A stretch of DNA of 61,727 nucleotides, taken from NCBI RefSeq assembly GCF_002101675.1, contig NZ_LQOY01000038.1, forward strand, positions 1 to 61,727, written 5' to 3'. The position numbers and the translations under genes were made by a program. Below, piece after piece: positions 53,746-61,727 of this stretch; positions within the stretch are counted from its first letter, which is position 1; every line of letters starts with the position of its first letter. The notes below the pieces were generated by a model. That model saw only the letters and a program-made list of their open reading frames with translations. It made no database searches and was not told the DNA's origin. Source of the DNA: Mycobacterium gordonae. Lineage in GTDB: Bacteria; Actinomycetota; Actinomycetes; Mycobacteriales; Mycobacteriaceae.

Positions 53746-56631
53746 ATCCGCTTTCCGGCCGAGCCTGGGCCACCAATTGGCCGTTCCGATCATTGCCGCC
53801 AGCGCGGGGACGGTGATCGTGCGCACCACGAACGTGTCGATCAGCAAACCCATCCCGATGACGAAACCGGTCTGCACCATGATGGAGATGCTGCCGAACA
53901 ACAGCCCGAACATCGAAGCGGCGAAGATGAGCCCGGCCGAGGTGATCACTCCGCCGGTGGACCGGACCGCGCGGATGATGCCCGAGCGGACACCGAATCT
54001 GGCTTCTTCTTTGATCCGGGTGATCAGCAGCAGGTTGTAGTCGGCGCCGACCGCGACCAGCATGATGAAAGCGATCGCCGAAACGTTCCAGTAGATGGCC
54101 TGATGACACACGAACTGAAAGAACGCTACACCCAAGCCGACCGCCGATAGGTAGGAAATGACCACGGAGGCAATGAGATACAGTGGCGCCACGATCGCGC
54201 GCAATACCGTGACCAGGATCAGGAAAACCACCAGCAGCGTCACGATGACGACCAGCCGGATGTCGCCGTTGTAGTAACTGCGCGTCGTGTTGTACATCGC
54301 GGTGGTGCCGGCCATCGATATCGAGGCATCCGCGAGTGTCGAACCGTGCTGCTCGCTGCGGGCGGCGTTGAGTATCGCGGAATCCTGATCCATCGCCGCC
54401 GCGCTGAACGGCGCGAATTTCGACTCGACGAGGTAGCGCACCGAATGTCCGTCGGGTGAGATGAACACCGCGGCGGCGCGCTTGAAGTCCGCCGAGCCCA
54501 GCACCTGAGGCGGGATGTACATGCCCGCCATCGAGGGCTGGGCAGCATCGCGCTTCATCGACAGCAGCAGATCTGCGGCCTGGGTCATGCCGATGCCCAT
54601 CTGCCTGGTCTGATCGACGAGAGCCCGAACACCCTCGGCCAATCGCCGGCTGCCGCCGGCCAGTGAGTCGGCGCCGTCACGGAGGTGGGTGATGGTGCGC
54701 TGAACCCCGGCTGGACCGCCCGCCTCCGTCAGCAGGCTGCGCAGCCGATCCAGAGCTGCCTGCAACCGCCGCACCACCGAAACGGCCTGATCAGCGATTG
54801 CGCTGTCGTGGGTCGCGACGAGGTGTTGCAACTGCTGGCGTCCGTTGCGGCAGCTCGCGTCGGCATCGCACTGAGCGCTGCTGTTCAGGGCGTTGAGCAT
54901 CGGCCCTGTGGCATCCATGACTGCGGCCAGCGGTGCCACGCCGGGCCCGGCATTGAGCAGATCTCGCAGTGTTCTCAACAGGCTGGCGGCTTCGTCGAGC
55001 TGCTGTTGGGCCAGGCTCAAACTGGTGGCGAGTGCGGTAATCGACCCGTCGGCGCCGCTGACCTGATCACGGACCCGGGCAAGATTGCCGGCGAGTTCGT
55101 CAGCCCCGCTCGTCAATGCATTCAGATCGTCGTTGCGGTCGGCGATCTGAGTGGACACGGTTTGCAGTTTGGCTCCGACTTCGCCGGCCTGAAAGCTCAG
55201 CTCCGCCGCAGTCAGCGGCGAACCGGCGGGTCTGGTGATCCCCCGCACCGCAGCGACATCCGGCAATGCGGCCACCCGTTGCGCCATCTGCTCCAAGTCG
55301 GCCAGCGATTGCGGAGTGCGCAGGTCGCGGGGTGAGTGCAGGTAAATGTATTGCGGCAGTAGCGTGCTCGCACCGAAGTGGCGGTCCATCGCCGAGAACC
55401 CGCGGTTGCTTTCCGCCGATGCCGGCAGCTGAGAGCGATCGTCGAAGGTCGGGTGCAGCAGCGTCACGCAGCCGGCCAACGAGATCAGAATCGAAAGGCT
55501 AACCAGGAGATGGACTTTCGGGCGTCTGACGATCTGCACGGCCGAGCGTCGCCACAGTCGATCGGTCAGTGGCCGCCGCGGAGCCACCCAACCGCGCCGG
55601 CCGGCGAGCACGAGAATGGCCGGCAGCAGCGTGACGGCGGCGCCGAAAGACACCACAATCGACACGGCAAGCGCCGGCCCGACGCATGTGAAAGCCGGTA
55701 GGCGGGTGAAGACCATGGCGAAGAAGGTGACGGCCACGGTGGCCGCCGAGGCCGCGATGACCTTGCCGACCGAGCGCAGCGCATCGACCACGGCGACGTC
55801 CGATTCCCTGCCAGACCGTAGGTGCTCGTGGTACCGACTGATCAGAAACACCGCGTAATCGGTTCCCGCGCCGGCGATTACCGCAGTCATCATGACGGTC
55901 GTCAGCGCCGAGACGCCCAGGCCGAGTTGGGTGAGCGCGGACACGACCCGCTGTGCGGAGGCCACCGATATTGCGATGGTGACCAAAGGCAGCAGCACGG
56001 TGGCGGGTCGCCGGTAGATCACGGCCAGGATGGTGAGCACCAACAACGCGGTGGCAATCTCGATCAGGTGCATATCGTGCTCGGTGACGATCGACAGGTC
56101 ACCCAGCACGGCCGGCTGCCCGGTGACATCGGCCCTCAACGGGCCGTTGGCGGTCGCCAGCTTGGCCACTCGGGCAACGCGTTGGTAGGCCTGCGACGAT
56201 TCCGGCGATCCGGTGGGCGCGCGCAGCGTCACGGCCATGAAGAACGCCTTGTGGTCCGGGCTGACCATGACCTGGCGCAGCGCCGGAGTGCTGAACGGGT
56301 CCTGTACCGCCGTGACATCGGTGGTGTCGTCGCGCAGCGTGGCGGCCAGCTTCCGGTAGGTAGTTTCGTCGGCCGGCTGCAGACCACGCTCGTCGGTGAG
56401 CACGACCACCAGAGTGTTCTGTGCGGATTCGCCGAAGGCCTTGGCCATCTGTTCCGCCGCCGCCATGGCGCTCGGCGGAAGTGGCTGGACCGTGCGACTT
56501 TCCACCACCTGGCTCAATGGCGGGAAAGCCACGATCAGCACGGCGAGCGCAGTCAGCCAGGCGCCGATCACCAGCCACGGAGCGCGCACCACCAAGCGGC
56601 CCAGCACTGTCATGTCAGGCGGCCTCGTCAC
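53734..56631 (-). CDS. MmpL-family RND lipid transporter
   Basis: This 965-residue inner-membrane protein has the MMPL layout: TM1 (about 18-36), a first periplasmic domain, TM2-6, a long second periplasmic domain (about 400-740) and TM7-12. The proton-relay Asp-Tyr pairs are Asp258/Tyr259 in AGAGTDYAVFL and Asp864/Tyr865 in AVGADYNLLL, as in MmpL3 (256/257 and 645/646). It exports lipids or glycolipids across the plasma membrane using the proton gradient. GTG at 56631 overlaps the acyltransferase by 17 bp; ATG at 56613 is the other option. It is the last gene of a PE/acyltransferase/MmpL operon, so the cargo is probably an acylated lipid made by that acyltransferase. Confidence 0.95.
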   Translation of the reverse strand: MTRPPDMTVLGRLVVRAPWLVIGAWLTALAVLIVAFPPLSQVVESRTVQPLPPSAMAAAEQMAKAFGESAQNTLVVVLTDERGLQPADETTYRKLAATLRDDTTDVTAVQDPFSTPALRQVMVSPDHKAFFMAVTLRAPTGSPESSQAYQRVARVAKLATANGPLRADVTGQPAVLGDLSIVTEHDMHLIEIATALLVLTILAVIYRRPATVLLPLVTIAISVASAQRVVSALTQLGLGVSALTTVMMTAVIAGAGTDYAVFLISRYHEHLRSGRESDVAVVDALRSVGKVIAASAATVAVTFFAMVFTRLPAFTCVGPALAVSIVVSFGAAVTLLPAILVLAGRRGWVAPRRPLTDRLWRRSAVQIVRRPKVHLLVSLSILISLAGCVTLLHPTFDDRSQLPASAESNRGFSAMDRHFGASTLLPQYIYLHSPRDLRTPQSLADLEQMAQRVAALPDVAAVRGITRPAGSPLTAAELSFQAGEVGAKLQTVSTQIADRNDDLNALTSGADELAGNLARVRDQVSGADGSITALATSLSLAQQQLDEAASLLRTLRDLLNAGPGVAPLAAVMDATGPMLNALNSSAQCDADASCRNGRQQLQHLVATHDSAIADQAVSVVRRLQAALDRLRSLLTEAGGPAGVQRTITHLRDGADSLAGGSRRLAEGVRALVDQTRQMGIGMTQAADLLLSMKRDAAQPSMAGMYIPPQVLGSADFKRAAAVFISPDGHSVRYLVESKFAPFSAAAMDQDSAILNAARSEQHGSTLADASISMAGTTAMYNTTRSYYNGDIRLVVIVTLLVVFLILVTVLRAIVAPLYLIASVVISYLSAVGLGVAFFQFVCHQAIYWNVSAIAFIMLVAVGADYNLLLITRIKEEARFGVRSGIIRAVRSTGGVITSAGLIFAASMFGLLFGSISIMVQTGFVIGMGLLIDTFVVRTITVPALAAMIGTANWWPRLGRKADSAS

Positions 56632-58009
56632 GTGGCCCGGGCTGTGGCCAGCCGCAGGTGGCGGTCAGTGCGAACTCTCCCAGCGTGGCCAGAAGGTCCT
56701 GCCGCAGAACGTCATTTGAGTTGAACCGGTCCGGCTGATACGCGAGCACGGAGATGAACAGGCGGCCGTGCACGCGCCCGGACGCCAGTGCCAACCGTCC
56801 TCCGGTGCTGCGCATCATCGAGGTTGTCACACCGGGAAACAGCGACATCATCGCGAAGTTGTGGGCCGGCGTGCCGTCGGCGCGGGTGACAGCGGGGTCG
56901 ACGGCGCCGAGGTTGGATGCGACGACGGTGCTTGGAGTACCGGCGGCGACCCCGACCAACCTCTTGACCAGTCGTTTGGGCAGGAACGGCACCAGCGGCA
57001 TCAAGGCCCACCGCTCGTCGGGTACCTCGTTGTGGCGGATCAGCGCGTCTTTGATCGTCGCCCGGATCTCGCGGAGATCGGTCGGAATCGGTACCCGCGG
57101 GATGGTGATGTCGGCATTGGTCACCGCGTTGGCGCGGGTGTCGCCGGGAATGCGCTCGTTGACAGGCATGGCCAACACGAGGGAGCCATCGGTGGCGATC
57201 CGTCCCACCCGCTGACCCAGCCGGGCGGCCACAGCGGCGAACAGCGCGTTGCTGGTGCCGCCGGCCGCGTGCGCGCGGGCGTCCCACTCGTCGCCGTCCA
57301 GGAAAACCGTCGTCATCGGCATGGCGATCGGCTCGTCGCGCCCCGCAAGGCGTCCGGGTGACGGCGCCGCGCCACCGCGTTCCCGCCAGGCCATCCGTGC
57401 CACCGCAGCGACGGCGCGCGCTGAGGCGCGACTGTCCCGCACGGTTTGACGGATGTCGGCGCGCAGCACCCGCGAACGACGAGCGGATCCTGGGGCGGGC
57501 CAGCACATGGCGCCGTCGCGACCCGAAGCCGCATCAGCCAGCGCTTCGCACAGCCCCAGCCCGTCGGCCAGGCAGTGTGAGAGCACCAGGCTGACGCCGG
57601 CGCCGCCTTCGGCGAACGGAAGCACCGCAAGGTGCCAAGGCGGCCCCTGCTCGGCGTCGAGCCGGGTGTGAGCCTGCTCGACCAGCCAGGCATCGAAGTC
57701 GGCACGCGGGCGGGCCGCAACGATCTCGATGTCGGAGAAGTGTCGCGGACTCACCCAACGGTGGCGGCCGAACGGCAACGGTGAGCGTTCGATGGCGCGC
57801 CGCAGCCTTCCCTGCTGCAGGTGCTGATGAAACCGCCGCAGACCGTCGATGTCGATCGCGTGGTGGTAATCCCACGCGCACTGCAGCAGGCCGGTTGCTC
57901 CGGTGGCCCGTTCTCCCAGGAACATGGCCTGGTCGGCCAGATCAATCACGTTGTCGACGCCGCCGGCAAATGGAGAATTCGGTGTTTTGGTGACATTGAA
58001 TGCGGTCAT
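56615..58009 (-). CDS. HxxxDG-motif acyltransferase (WES/PapA-like)
   Basis: This 464-residue enzyme is of the chloramphenicol acetyltransferase/condensation superfamily. Catalytic His145 and Asp149 lie in SHCLADGLG (HxxxDG). MFLGERATGATGLLQCAWDYH opens the protein and VTNADITIPRVPIPTD, SNLGAVDP and LFISVLAYQPD follow. PapA acyltransferases and wax-ester synthases share this fold and transfer acyl chains from acyl-CoA or a carrier. GGGAG precedes ATG at 58009. It follows the PE gene by 31 bp and overlaps the MmpL gene, so all three are one operon. PapA/MmpL pairing is known for sulfolipid and PAT/DAT synthesis; the lipid here is unknown. Confidence 0.85.
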   Translation of the reverse strand: MTAFNVTKTPNSPFAGGVDNVIDLADQAMFLGERATGATGLLQCAWDYHHAIDIDGLRRFHQHLQQGRLRRAIERSPLPFGRHRWVSPRHFSDIEIVAARPRADFDAWLVEQAHTRLDAEQGPPWHLAVLPFAEGGAGVSLVLSHCLADGLGLCEALADAASGRDGAMCWPAPGSARRSRVLRADIRQTVRDSRASARAVAAVARMAWRERGGAAPSPGRLAGRDEPIAMPMTTVFLDGDEWDARAHAAGGTSNALFAAVAARLGQRVGRIATDGSLVLAMPVNERIPGDTRANAVTNADITIPRVPIPTDLREIRATIKDALIRHNEVPDERWALMPLVPFLPKRLVKRLVGVAAGTPSTVVASNLGAVDPAVTRADGTPAHNFAMMSLFPGVTTSMMRSTGGRLALASGRVHGRLFISVLAYQPDRFNSNDVLRQDLLATLGEFALTATCGWPQPGPRDEAA

Positions 58010-58040
58010 TGCGTGCTCCCTATTCGAAGATGGTCAACGG

Positions 58041-58376
58041 TTATTCAGCGGCCCACGTATTCGACATAGGCAGCGCGCTGATAATCACGGATTCCGCGGC
58101 GGCCCGGTCGGCATCGGTGTATGTCTGCGCGATCTGCGTCAGTGCCGCACCGGTACGCATCAGTTCTTCCTGGGCGGCTCTGTGCACCTCTAGTAGCGAG
58201 CCGGCATGCTGCTCGAAAGCGGTTGCTGCCAGCATCGATACCTCGTCGGAGCCGGCGGGGGCCAGACCGGTGATCGACTGCTGCGCGTGGTCGCCGGCCT
58301 GCAGGCTGCTGATGCCGATCTGGACGACCTGCGCACCGATGTCACCGACGACCGGATCAAATGTCATGGGTTGCAT
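58041..58376 (-). CDS. PE35-like PE family protein
   Basis: This 111-residue PE-type protein has TFDPVVGDIGAQVV at the start, GLAPAGSDEVSMLAATAFEQH in the middle and the secretion motif YxxxD (Tyr86-Asp90) in AQTYTDAD. The opening DPxxxDIGxQV and LxPAGxDEVS are features of PE35, the ESX-1-linked PE. AGGAG lies seven bases before ATG at 58376. No PPE, esx or ESX gene is adjacent. It heads the acyltransferase-MmpL operon and is divergent from a paralogue. Confidence 0.85.
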   Translation of the reverse strand: MQPMTFDPVVGDIGAQVVQIGISSLQAGDHAQQSITGLAPAGSDEVSMLAATAFEQHAGSLLEVHRAAQEELMRTGAALTQIAQTYTDADRAAAESVIISALPMSNTWAAE

Positions 58377-58693
58377 TGACTTACTCCTGGGCTGTGCGGT
58401 GCCGAAATTCCCTGCACTGCGAAATCGGCAGACGCTGCTTACCGCATTGCAAATCGCGTTATTGCTTGAGATCGAACTTAGGGCGCGATGGTGGATGTGT
58501 CGCGGTTGTGGGCGATAGTCGGAGTAAGCGACGATTTCGCAGTTTTGCGCATTGTGCTCATCGCTGGTTCGGCCGCGTCAGAAAGTGCTTCGGGACCTTC
58601 CTCGGGGACCTTAGAATTGAGATGTTGTCCAGCGCGCTTGGACCGGCGGGCTCGCCGGCGGCAGGCGCGCACAAACACAGGAGCAGCACGCAG
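58377..58693. promoter_or_regulatory. divergent promoter region between two PE35-like genes
   Basis: These 317 bases hold no gene. The region is AT-richer near 58440-58480 and contains TAGAAT at 58612-58617 on the plus strand, which could be the -10 of the plus-strand gene with a leader of about 75 bases. No operator was identified. Confidence 0.4.
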
Positions 58694-59344
58694 ATGGCAA
58701 TGGATTCCATGTCGCATGATCCGGCCGCCGGTGACATCGGTTCGCAGTTGGTCGACATCGGTAGCCAGGGGCTCAGCGCCGGTTCGACGGCGGCCATGAC
58801 GGTGTTGACCGGTCTGATACCTGCCGGCGGGGAAGAGGTGTCGATGCAGGCGGTGATGGCTTTTGCGCAAGAGGCCGCGACCATGCTGGCGTCCAACGCC
58901 GCGGCTCAGGAAGAGCTGATGAGGGCCGGAACCGCATTGACCGACATTGCCCGGATGTACAACGAGTCCGACGACGCGGCGGCCGGCGCGGTGGCGTTCA
59001 GTGCCGCCACGATGAACCGGTTCGGGTCGGCCGCAGGGTCGAGCTTGAGCGGTGCCGGGCTGGGTACCGCGGCGCTGCAAAGCCAACTCGGCGCAGCGGC
59101 GAGCAACCCGGTGCTGGCCGGTTTCACGTCCGAGGCGGCGTCATCATCGATGGCCTCCACGGCCGCCAGCGCCGGCTCGTCAGCGATGGGCGGTGCGGCC
59201 CCGCTGGGCAGCGGCATGAGCGGTGCCGGTGCTGCCGGCGGCTCCTCGAAGGCAAGTCTGGCCTCGACCACCGCGCCGGCTGACGACCAAGATGACCGCC
59301 AGCACGACGGCGAGGACGAGCAGGCCCGCGAGCGACTGCTCTGA
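58694..59344 (+). CDS. PE35-like protein with a long Ala/Ser/Gly-rich tail
   Basis: This 216-residue protein has a PE35-like domain at residues 1-100 (DSMSHDPAAGDIGSQLVDIG, GLIPAGGEEVSMQAVMAF, ASNAAAQEELMRAGTAL). The ESX export motif YxxxD is Tyr89-Asp93 in MYNESD. The second half is low-complexity Ala/Ser/Gly and ends with an acidic, hydrophilic tail (ADDQDDRQHDGEDEQARERL). ATG at 58694 has AGGAG ten bases upstream. It is the divergent paralogue of the 111-residue PE gene. The tail has no recognised domain. Confidence 0.82.
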   Translation: MAMDSMSHDPAAGDIGSQLVDIGSQGLSAGSTAAMTVLTGLIPAGGEEVSMQAVMAFAQEAATMLASNAAAQEELMRAGTALTDIARMYNESDDAAAGAVAFSAATMNRFGSAAGSSLSGAGLGTAALQSQLGAAASNPVLAGFTSEAASSSMASTAASAGSSAMGGAAPLGSGMSGAGAAGGSSKASLASTTAPADDQDDRQHDGEDEQARERLL

Positions 59345-59404
59345 GTTTCGCGACGTCGAGGGATCTACGCTAACGCGTGACACTCGACGTGAAGGAGCGC
59401 TGTT

Positions 59405-59662
59405 GTGACCGACGAGCCCGAGATGGCCGCTGTCTTGCGGCAGATGAAAGTCCCCGAGCGGATGAAGGGCAGTCAGGCGCTGCGGGATTTTCTGCTCATC
59501 TATGTCGACGATGAGGAGTCGATTGCCGCCAACCCGGAAAGACTCAAGCAGTTGAACGGACTGATGATCCTGTCGCAGCTGGAGATCATCAATGCCTTGG
59601 GGGCACTGGAAGAAAGTGCCCAGAATTACAGCCGGAGCGCACGCAGACGTCGCTGGTTCTGA
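59405..59662 (+). CDS. small conserved hypothetical protein
   Basis: This 85-residue protein is helical and charged: VLRQMKVPERMKGSQALRDF, LLIYVDDEESI and LGALEESAQ. AAGGAG lies about eight bases before GTG at 59405. I do not recognise a family. It is 21 bp upstream of the NYN-domain gene and probably co-transcribed with it. Confidence 0.6.
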   Translation: MTDEPEMAAVLRQMKVPERMKGSQALRDFLLIYVDDEESIAANPERLKQLNGLMILSQLEIINALGALEESAQNYSRSARRRRWF

Positions 59663-59683
59663 TCTGTCGTCGTACCGTGTGGT

Positions 59684-60088
59684 GTGCGGTGGATCGTCGA
59701 CGGAATGAACGTGATCGGGAGTCGCCCGGACGGCTGGTGGAAGGACCGTCAGCGCGCCATGGTGACGCTGACCGACCGGCTTGACCAGTGGGCACACGCC
59801 CAGCAGGAAGCCGTCACGGTGGTGTTCGAGCGCCCGCCGTCGACGCCGATCCGCTCCTCGCTGGTCGAGGTGGCGTATGCTCCTCGAGCCGCGGCGAATT
59901 CGGCCGATGACGAGATTGTCGGGCTCGTCCAGGCCTACGCCCGGCCCGGCGAAATCCGGGTCGTGACATCAGACAGGGCGCTGGCCGAGCGGGTCCGGAG
60001 TCTCGGCGCATCGGTTATCCGCGCCGAGGGTTTTCGTGACCTGATCGACCCGCGCAACGCGAAAAGCGAGGGGCGCCATGCCGATTGA
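59684..60088 (+). CDS. NYN/YacP-like PIN-fold ribonuclease
   Basis: This 134-residue protein starts with RWIVDGMNVIGS, the first acidic motif of NYN/YacP nucleases. It continues with AVTVVFERP, an Asp-Asp pair in SADDEIVGLV and VVTSDRALAERVRSLGASVI with the last acidic residue. YacP (Rae1) cleaves mRNA on ribosomes in Bacillus; function here is inferred. The start is GTG at 59684. It overlaps the nitronate monooxygenase gene by 11 bp. Confidence 0.85.
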   Translation: MRWIVDGMNVIGSRPDGWWKDRQRAMVTLTDRLDQWAHAQQEAVTVVFERPPSTPIRSSLVEVAYAPRAAANSADDEIVGLVQAYARPGEIRVVTSDRALAERVRSLGASVIRAEGFRDLIDPRNAKSEGRHAD

Positions 60089-61028
60089 CCAGGCCAATCG
60101 GCTGTGCGCGCTGGCCGGCATCGACATTCCGATCATCCAGGCGCCGATGACCTATATCGCCGGTGCGCAGCTGGCCGGGGCGGTGTCCAACGCTGGTGCA
60201 CTGGGCATCATCGAAACCACCTCGGAGCAGGGGCGCGCCGATGTGCGGCGGGTTCACCAATTGACCGACCGGCCCGTCGGGGCCAACATCGCGCTGCTGT
60301 TCAATCGCGACCCGGCCGTCATAGACCTGCTGGCTGCCAACAACATTCGCTTCGTGACCACGTCGGCGGGTGACCCGATGCTGTTCACCGCCCGACTGCA
60401 CGACGCCGGTATCACCGTGTTTCATGTGGTCGGCACGCTGGCGGCGGCGCGGAAGGCCGTCGACGCCGGGGTGGACGGGCTGGTGGTAGAAGGCGTCGAG
60501 GGAGGCGGGTTCAAGAACCGTTTCGGAGCATCGACGATGGTACTGCTGCCTCTGGTGGCAGCTCACGTGGACGTACCGATCGTGGCGGCGGGTGGCATCT
60601 GCGATGCCCGATCGATGGCTGCCGCGCTGGTCCTCGGGGCCGACGGTGTGCAGATGGGCACCCGACTGCTGGCGTCCGCGGACTCGCCGGTGCACGGCAA
60701 TCTCAAGCAGGCGGTGGTCAGCGCCGACGAGACCTCCACGGTGCTACTCCCCCTCGACGGGCGGCGGATGATGCGTGTGATCCGGACCCCGGCGGCTGAA
60801 AAACTTGATGCTTCAGACTCTTTCGAGGAAGGAGGGGCGGCACTGCAGCGGGTGCAGCGACTCTACTTCGACGGCGACATGGATGCCAGCGTTGCCAATA
60901 CCGGTCAGGTAGCCGGACGCATCGACGACCTTCCGCCGGCGGCCGACATCATCGCCCGCATGTGGAGCGGGTGTCGGCAGGTGCTCGCGGCCACCGCCGA
61001 GCGGCTGCCTAGCTCGGCCGGGAGTTGA
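60078..61028 (+). CDS. nitronate monooxygenase / 2-nitropropane dioxygenase family protein
   Basis: This 316-residue FMN-dependent TIM barrel has IPIIQAPMTYIAGAQLAGAVSNAGALG, then DGLVVEGVEGGGF, PIVAAGGICDARSMAAALVLGADGVQMGTRLL (FMN phosphate loop). The family oxidises alkyl nitronates or acts as an enoyl-ACP-reductase-like enzyme. Members in actinobacteria differ in substrate, so the class is sure and the substrate is not. It is co-transcribed with the NYN gene. The 3' end overlaps the convergent lipoprotein by 20 bp. Confidence 0.9.
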   Translation: MPIDQANRLCALAGIDIPIIQAPMTYIAGAQLAGAVSNAGALGIIETTSEQGRADVRRVHQLTDRPVGANIALLFNRDPAVIDLLAANNIRFVTTSAGDPMLFTARLHDAGITVFHVVGTLAAARKAVDAGVDGLVVEGVEGGGFKNRFGASTMVLLPLVAAHVDVPIVAAGGICDARSMAAALVLGADGVQMGTRLLASADSPVHGNLKQAVVSADETSTVLLPLDGRRMMRVIRTPAAEKLDASDSFEEGGAALQRVQRLYFDGDMDASVANTGQVAGRIDDLPPAADIIARMWSGCRQVLAATAERLPSSAGS

Positions 61029-61326
61029 CGTCGAACAAGACCGTCTCGCCGTCGACCTTGGTGACTCGCATGTGTGCGGTGTAGGGCTTGCCCTCGGGTC
61101 CGGTGAAGTGACAGTCGAATTGCTGGCCCACTTTCGCTTCCACTCCTGACGGGCAGTTCACGTCCGTGGGGCGGAAGCCCGTCTGTCTGGAGACGACGTC
61201 GACGACCGATTGTGCGGCGCCCTCGGGCTTCACTGTCGAATTGCCACAGGCCGATAGAGACAGCGCTGACAGCCCCGCCAGTGCCGCCGCGGCAAGCCGG
61301 ATACCGGTCGAATGGGCGAAGGTCAT
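61009..61326 (-). CDS. DUF4333 lipoprotein
   Basis: This 105-residue lipoprotein has a signal peptide with lipobox LSLSACG (Cys near 27) and a DUF4333-type domain. QSVVDVVSRQTGFRP, VNCPSGVEAKVGQQFDCHF with two Cys and a beta-rich end define it. The domain is common in actinobacterial lipoproteins and has no known activity. AGGGG precedes ATG at 61326. It should be anchored to the outer leaflet of the plasma membrane. Confidence 0.85.
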   Translation of the reverse strand: MTFAHSTGIRLAAAALAGLSALSLSACGNSTVKPEGAAQSVVDVVSRQTGFRPTDVNCPSGVEAKVGQQFDCHFTGPEGKPYTAHMRVTKVDGETVLFDVNSRPS

Positions 61327-61481
61327 CTCGCTGCCCCTTGGCTGACGGTTGGGCTTGTTCGGCGAAAGCGTGGCTGCCCTGAGCCTAGTGGAGCACGGCC
61401 GCATCTCGGCGCATTGCACGGATGCGCCGTTATCTCCCTCCGGCGGTCAAACCCGGAAGGATGCAACCTTATCGAGGTAGG

Positions 61482-61727
61482 TCAATCGTGTTCGTCGTCG
61501 TCTTCGGTGGTGAACAGCTTTTCCGGGTGGTGGAAGGTGTTGGTGCGGGGTTGGCCGTGATCGAGGTGGGCGGGTGGGATCCATTGGGTGTCTCCTTTGG
61601 CGTTTTTGCGGGTGGTCCAGCCTTTTTCGGCGAGGCGGTTGTGGGGGCCGCACGCGAGGGTGAGGTCGTGGATGTCGGTGTAGAAGGTGGTGGTCCAGCC
61701 GGAGACGTGGTGGACCTCGGTGTGGTA
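61482..61727 (-). CDS. HNH endonuclease, 13E12/DUF222 type (C-terminal part)
   Basis: The last 81 residues of a gene that runs off the right edge read on the minus strand. EVHHVSGW, LTLACGPHNRLAEKGW and FHHPEKLF are the C-terminal HNH core seen in the mycobacterial 13E12 repeat family. The stop is TGA at 61482-61484. The codon use is repetitive (many CCC, ACC and CAC). Such genes often lie in mobile or repeated sequence families, but no terminal repeat is visible. The N-terminal DUF222 part is outside. Confidence 0.8.
   Translation of the reverse strand, partial: YHTEVHHVSGWTTTFYTDIHDLTLACGPHNRLAEKGWTTRKNAKGDTQWIPPAHLDHGQPRTNTFHHPEKLFTTEDDDEHD

Noticed and set aside
61482..61727. Mobile element carrying the HNH gene at the right edge
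   Set aside because: Only the 3' end is visible; no terminal repeats, attachment site or integrase can be seen in the window.

Overview
The window is high-GC DNA from a slow-growing, non-tuberculosis-complex Mycobacterium. The evidence is a PPE-MPTR gene, a PE/PPE/PPE tandem, three PPE proteins of the SVP type, PE35-like proteins, a cyclopropane mycolic acid synthase, an MmpL transporter, mycobacterial cutinases (Cfp21-like and Cut2-like), furA-katG, and many start codons 6-8 nt after a TANNNT -10 box, as in leaderless mycobacterial transcripts. PPE-MPTR genes are known only from slow growers; species cannot be named from the sequence.

Layout. 1-8 kb: a DUF167 protein, a large PPE-MPTR protein with an internal 432-bp duplication, a CitE-like lyase, a methyltransferase, an aldo/keto reductase and glucose-6-phosphate dehydrogenase. 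8-18 kb: the HrpA helicase, a class III cyclase with SRPBCC and zinc-ribbon parts followed by a small secreted Trp/Cys repeat protein, a divergent PucR regulator, a Cfp21-like cutinase and a PPE-SVP with a SHOCT-like tail. 18-24 kb: a PlsC acyltransferase with an SRPBCC partner, then a glycosyltransferase / methyltransferase / alpha-alpha toroid cluster behind a near-consensus promoter with an operator-like palindrome, meeting a convergent methyltransferase, then a small lipoprotein. 24-30 kb: a CMAS enzyme, a DUF899/SRPBCC pair, a hydrolase and furA-katG. 30-35 kb: two exported proteins (DUF1906 and C39-like), a decayed sulfur locus (MBL-rhodanese and rhodanese-DUF2892 pseudogenes), a GDPD and a Cut2-like cutinase.

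35-42 kb: a gene-poor stretch, PE-PPE-PPE, a GH16 glucanase, a serpin-like protein and an M48 metalloprotease. 42-52 kb: a methyltransferase, an MDR oxidoreductase, a TetR regulator divergent from a haloalkane dehalogenase with a shared operator, a free-standing EF-Tu domain-II-like protein, a CycA-type permease, a deazaflavin-dependent reductase, small exported and membrane proteins, an epoxide-hydrolase-like protein and an epimerase. 51-54 kb: a CitA/CitB-type two-component system. 54-59.4 kb: the most interesting unit, a compact minus-strand operon of PE35-like protein, HxxxDG acyltransferase and MmpL transporter, with a second PE35-like gene reading divergently. 59.4-61.7 kb: a small conserved protein, an NYN/YacP-like nuclease, a nitronate monooxygenase, a DUF4333 lipoprotein and the 3' end of an HNH endonuclease.

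The recurring theme is the cell envelope: mycolate and lipid modification, lipid export, ESX-type PE/PPE substrates and secreted hydrolases. No tRNA, rRNA, CRISPR array, insertion sequence or phage gene was recognised.
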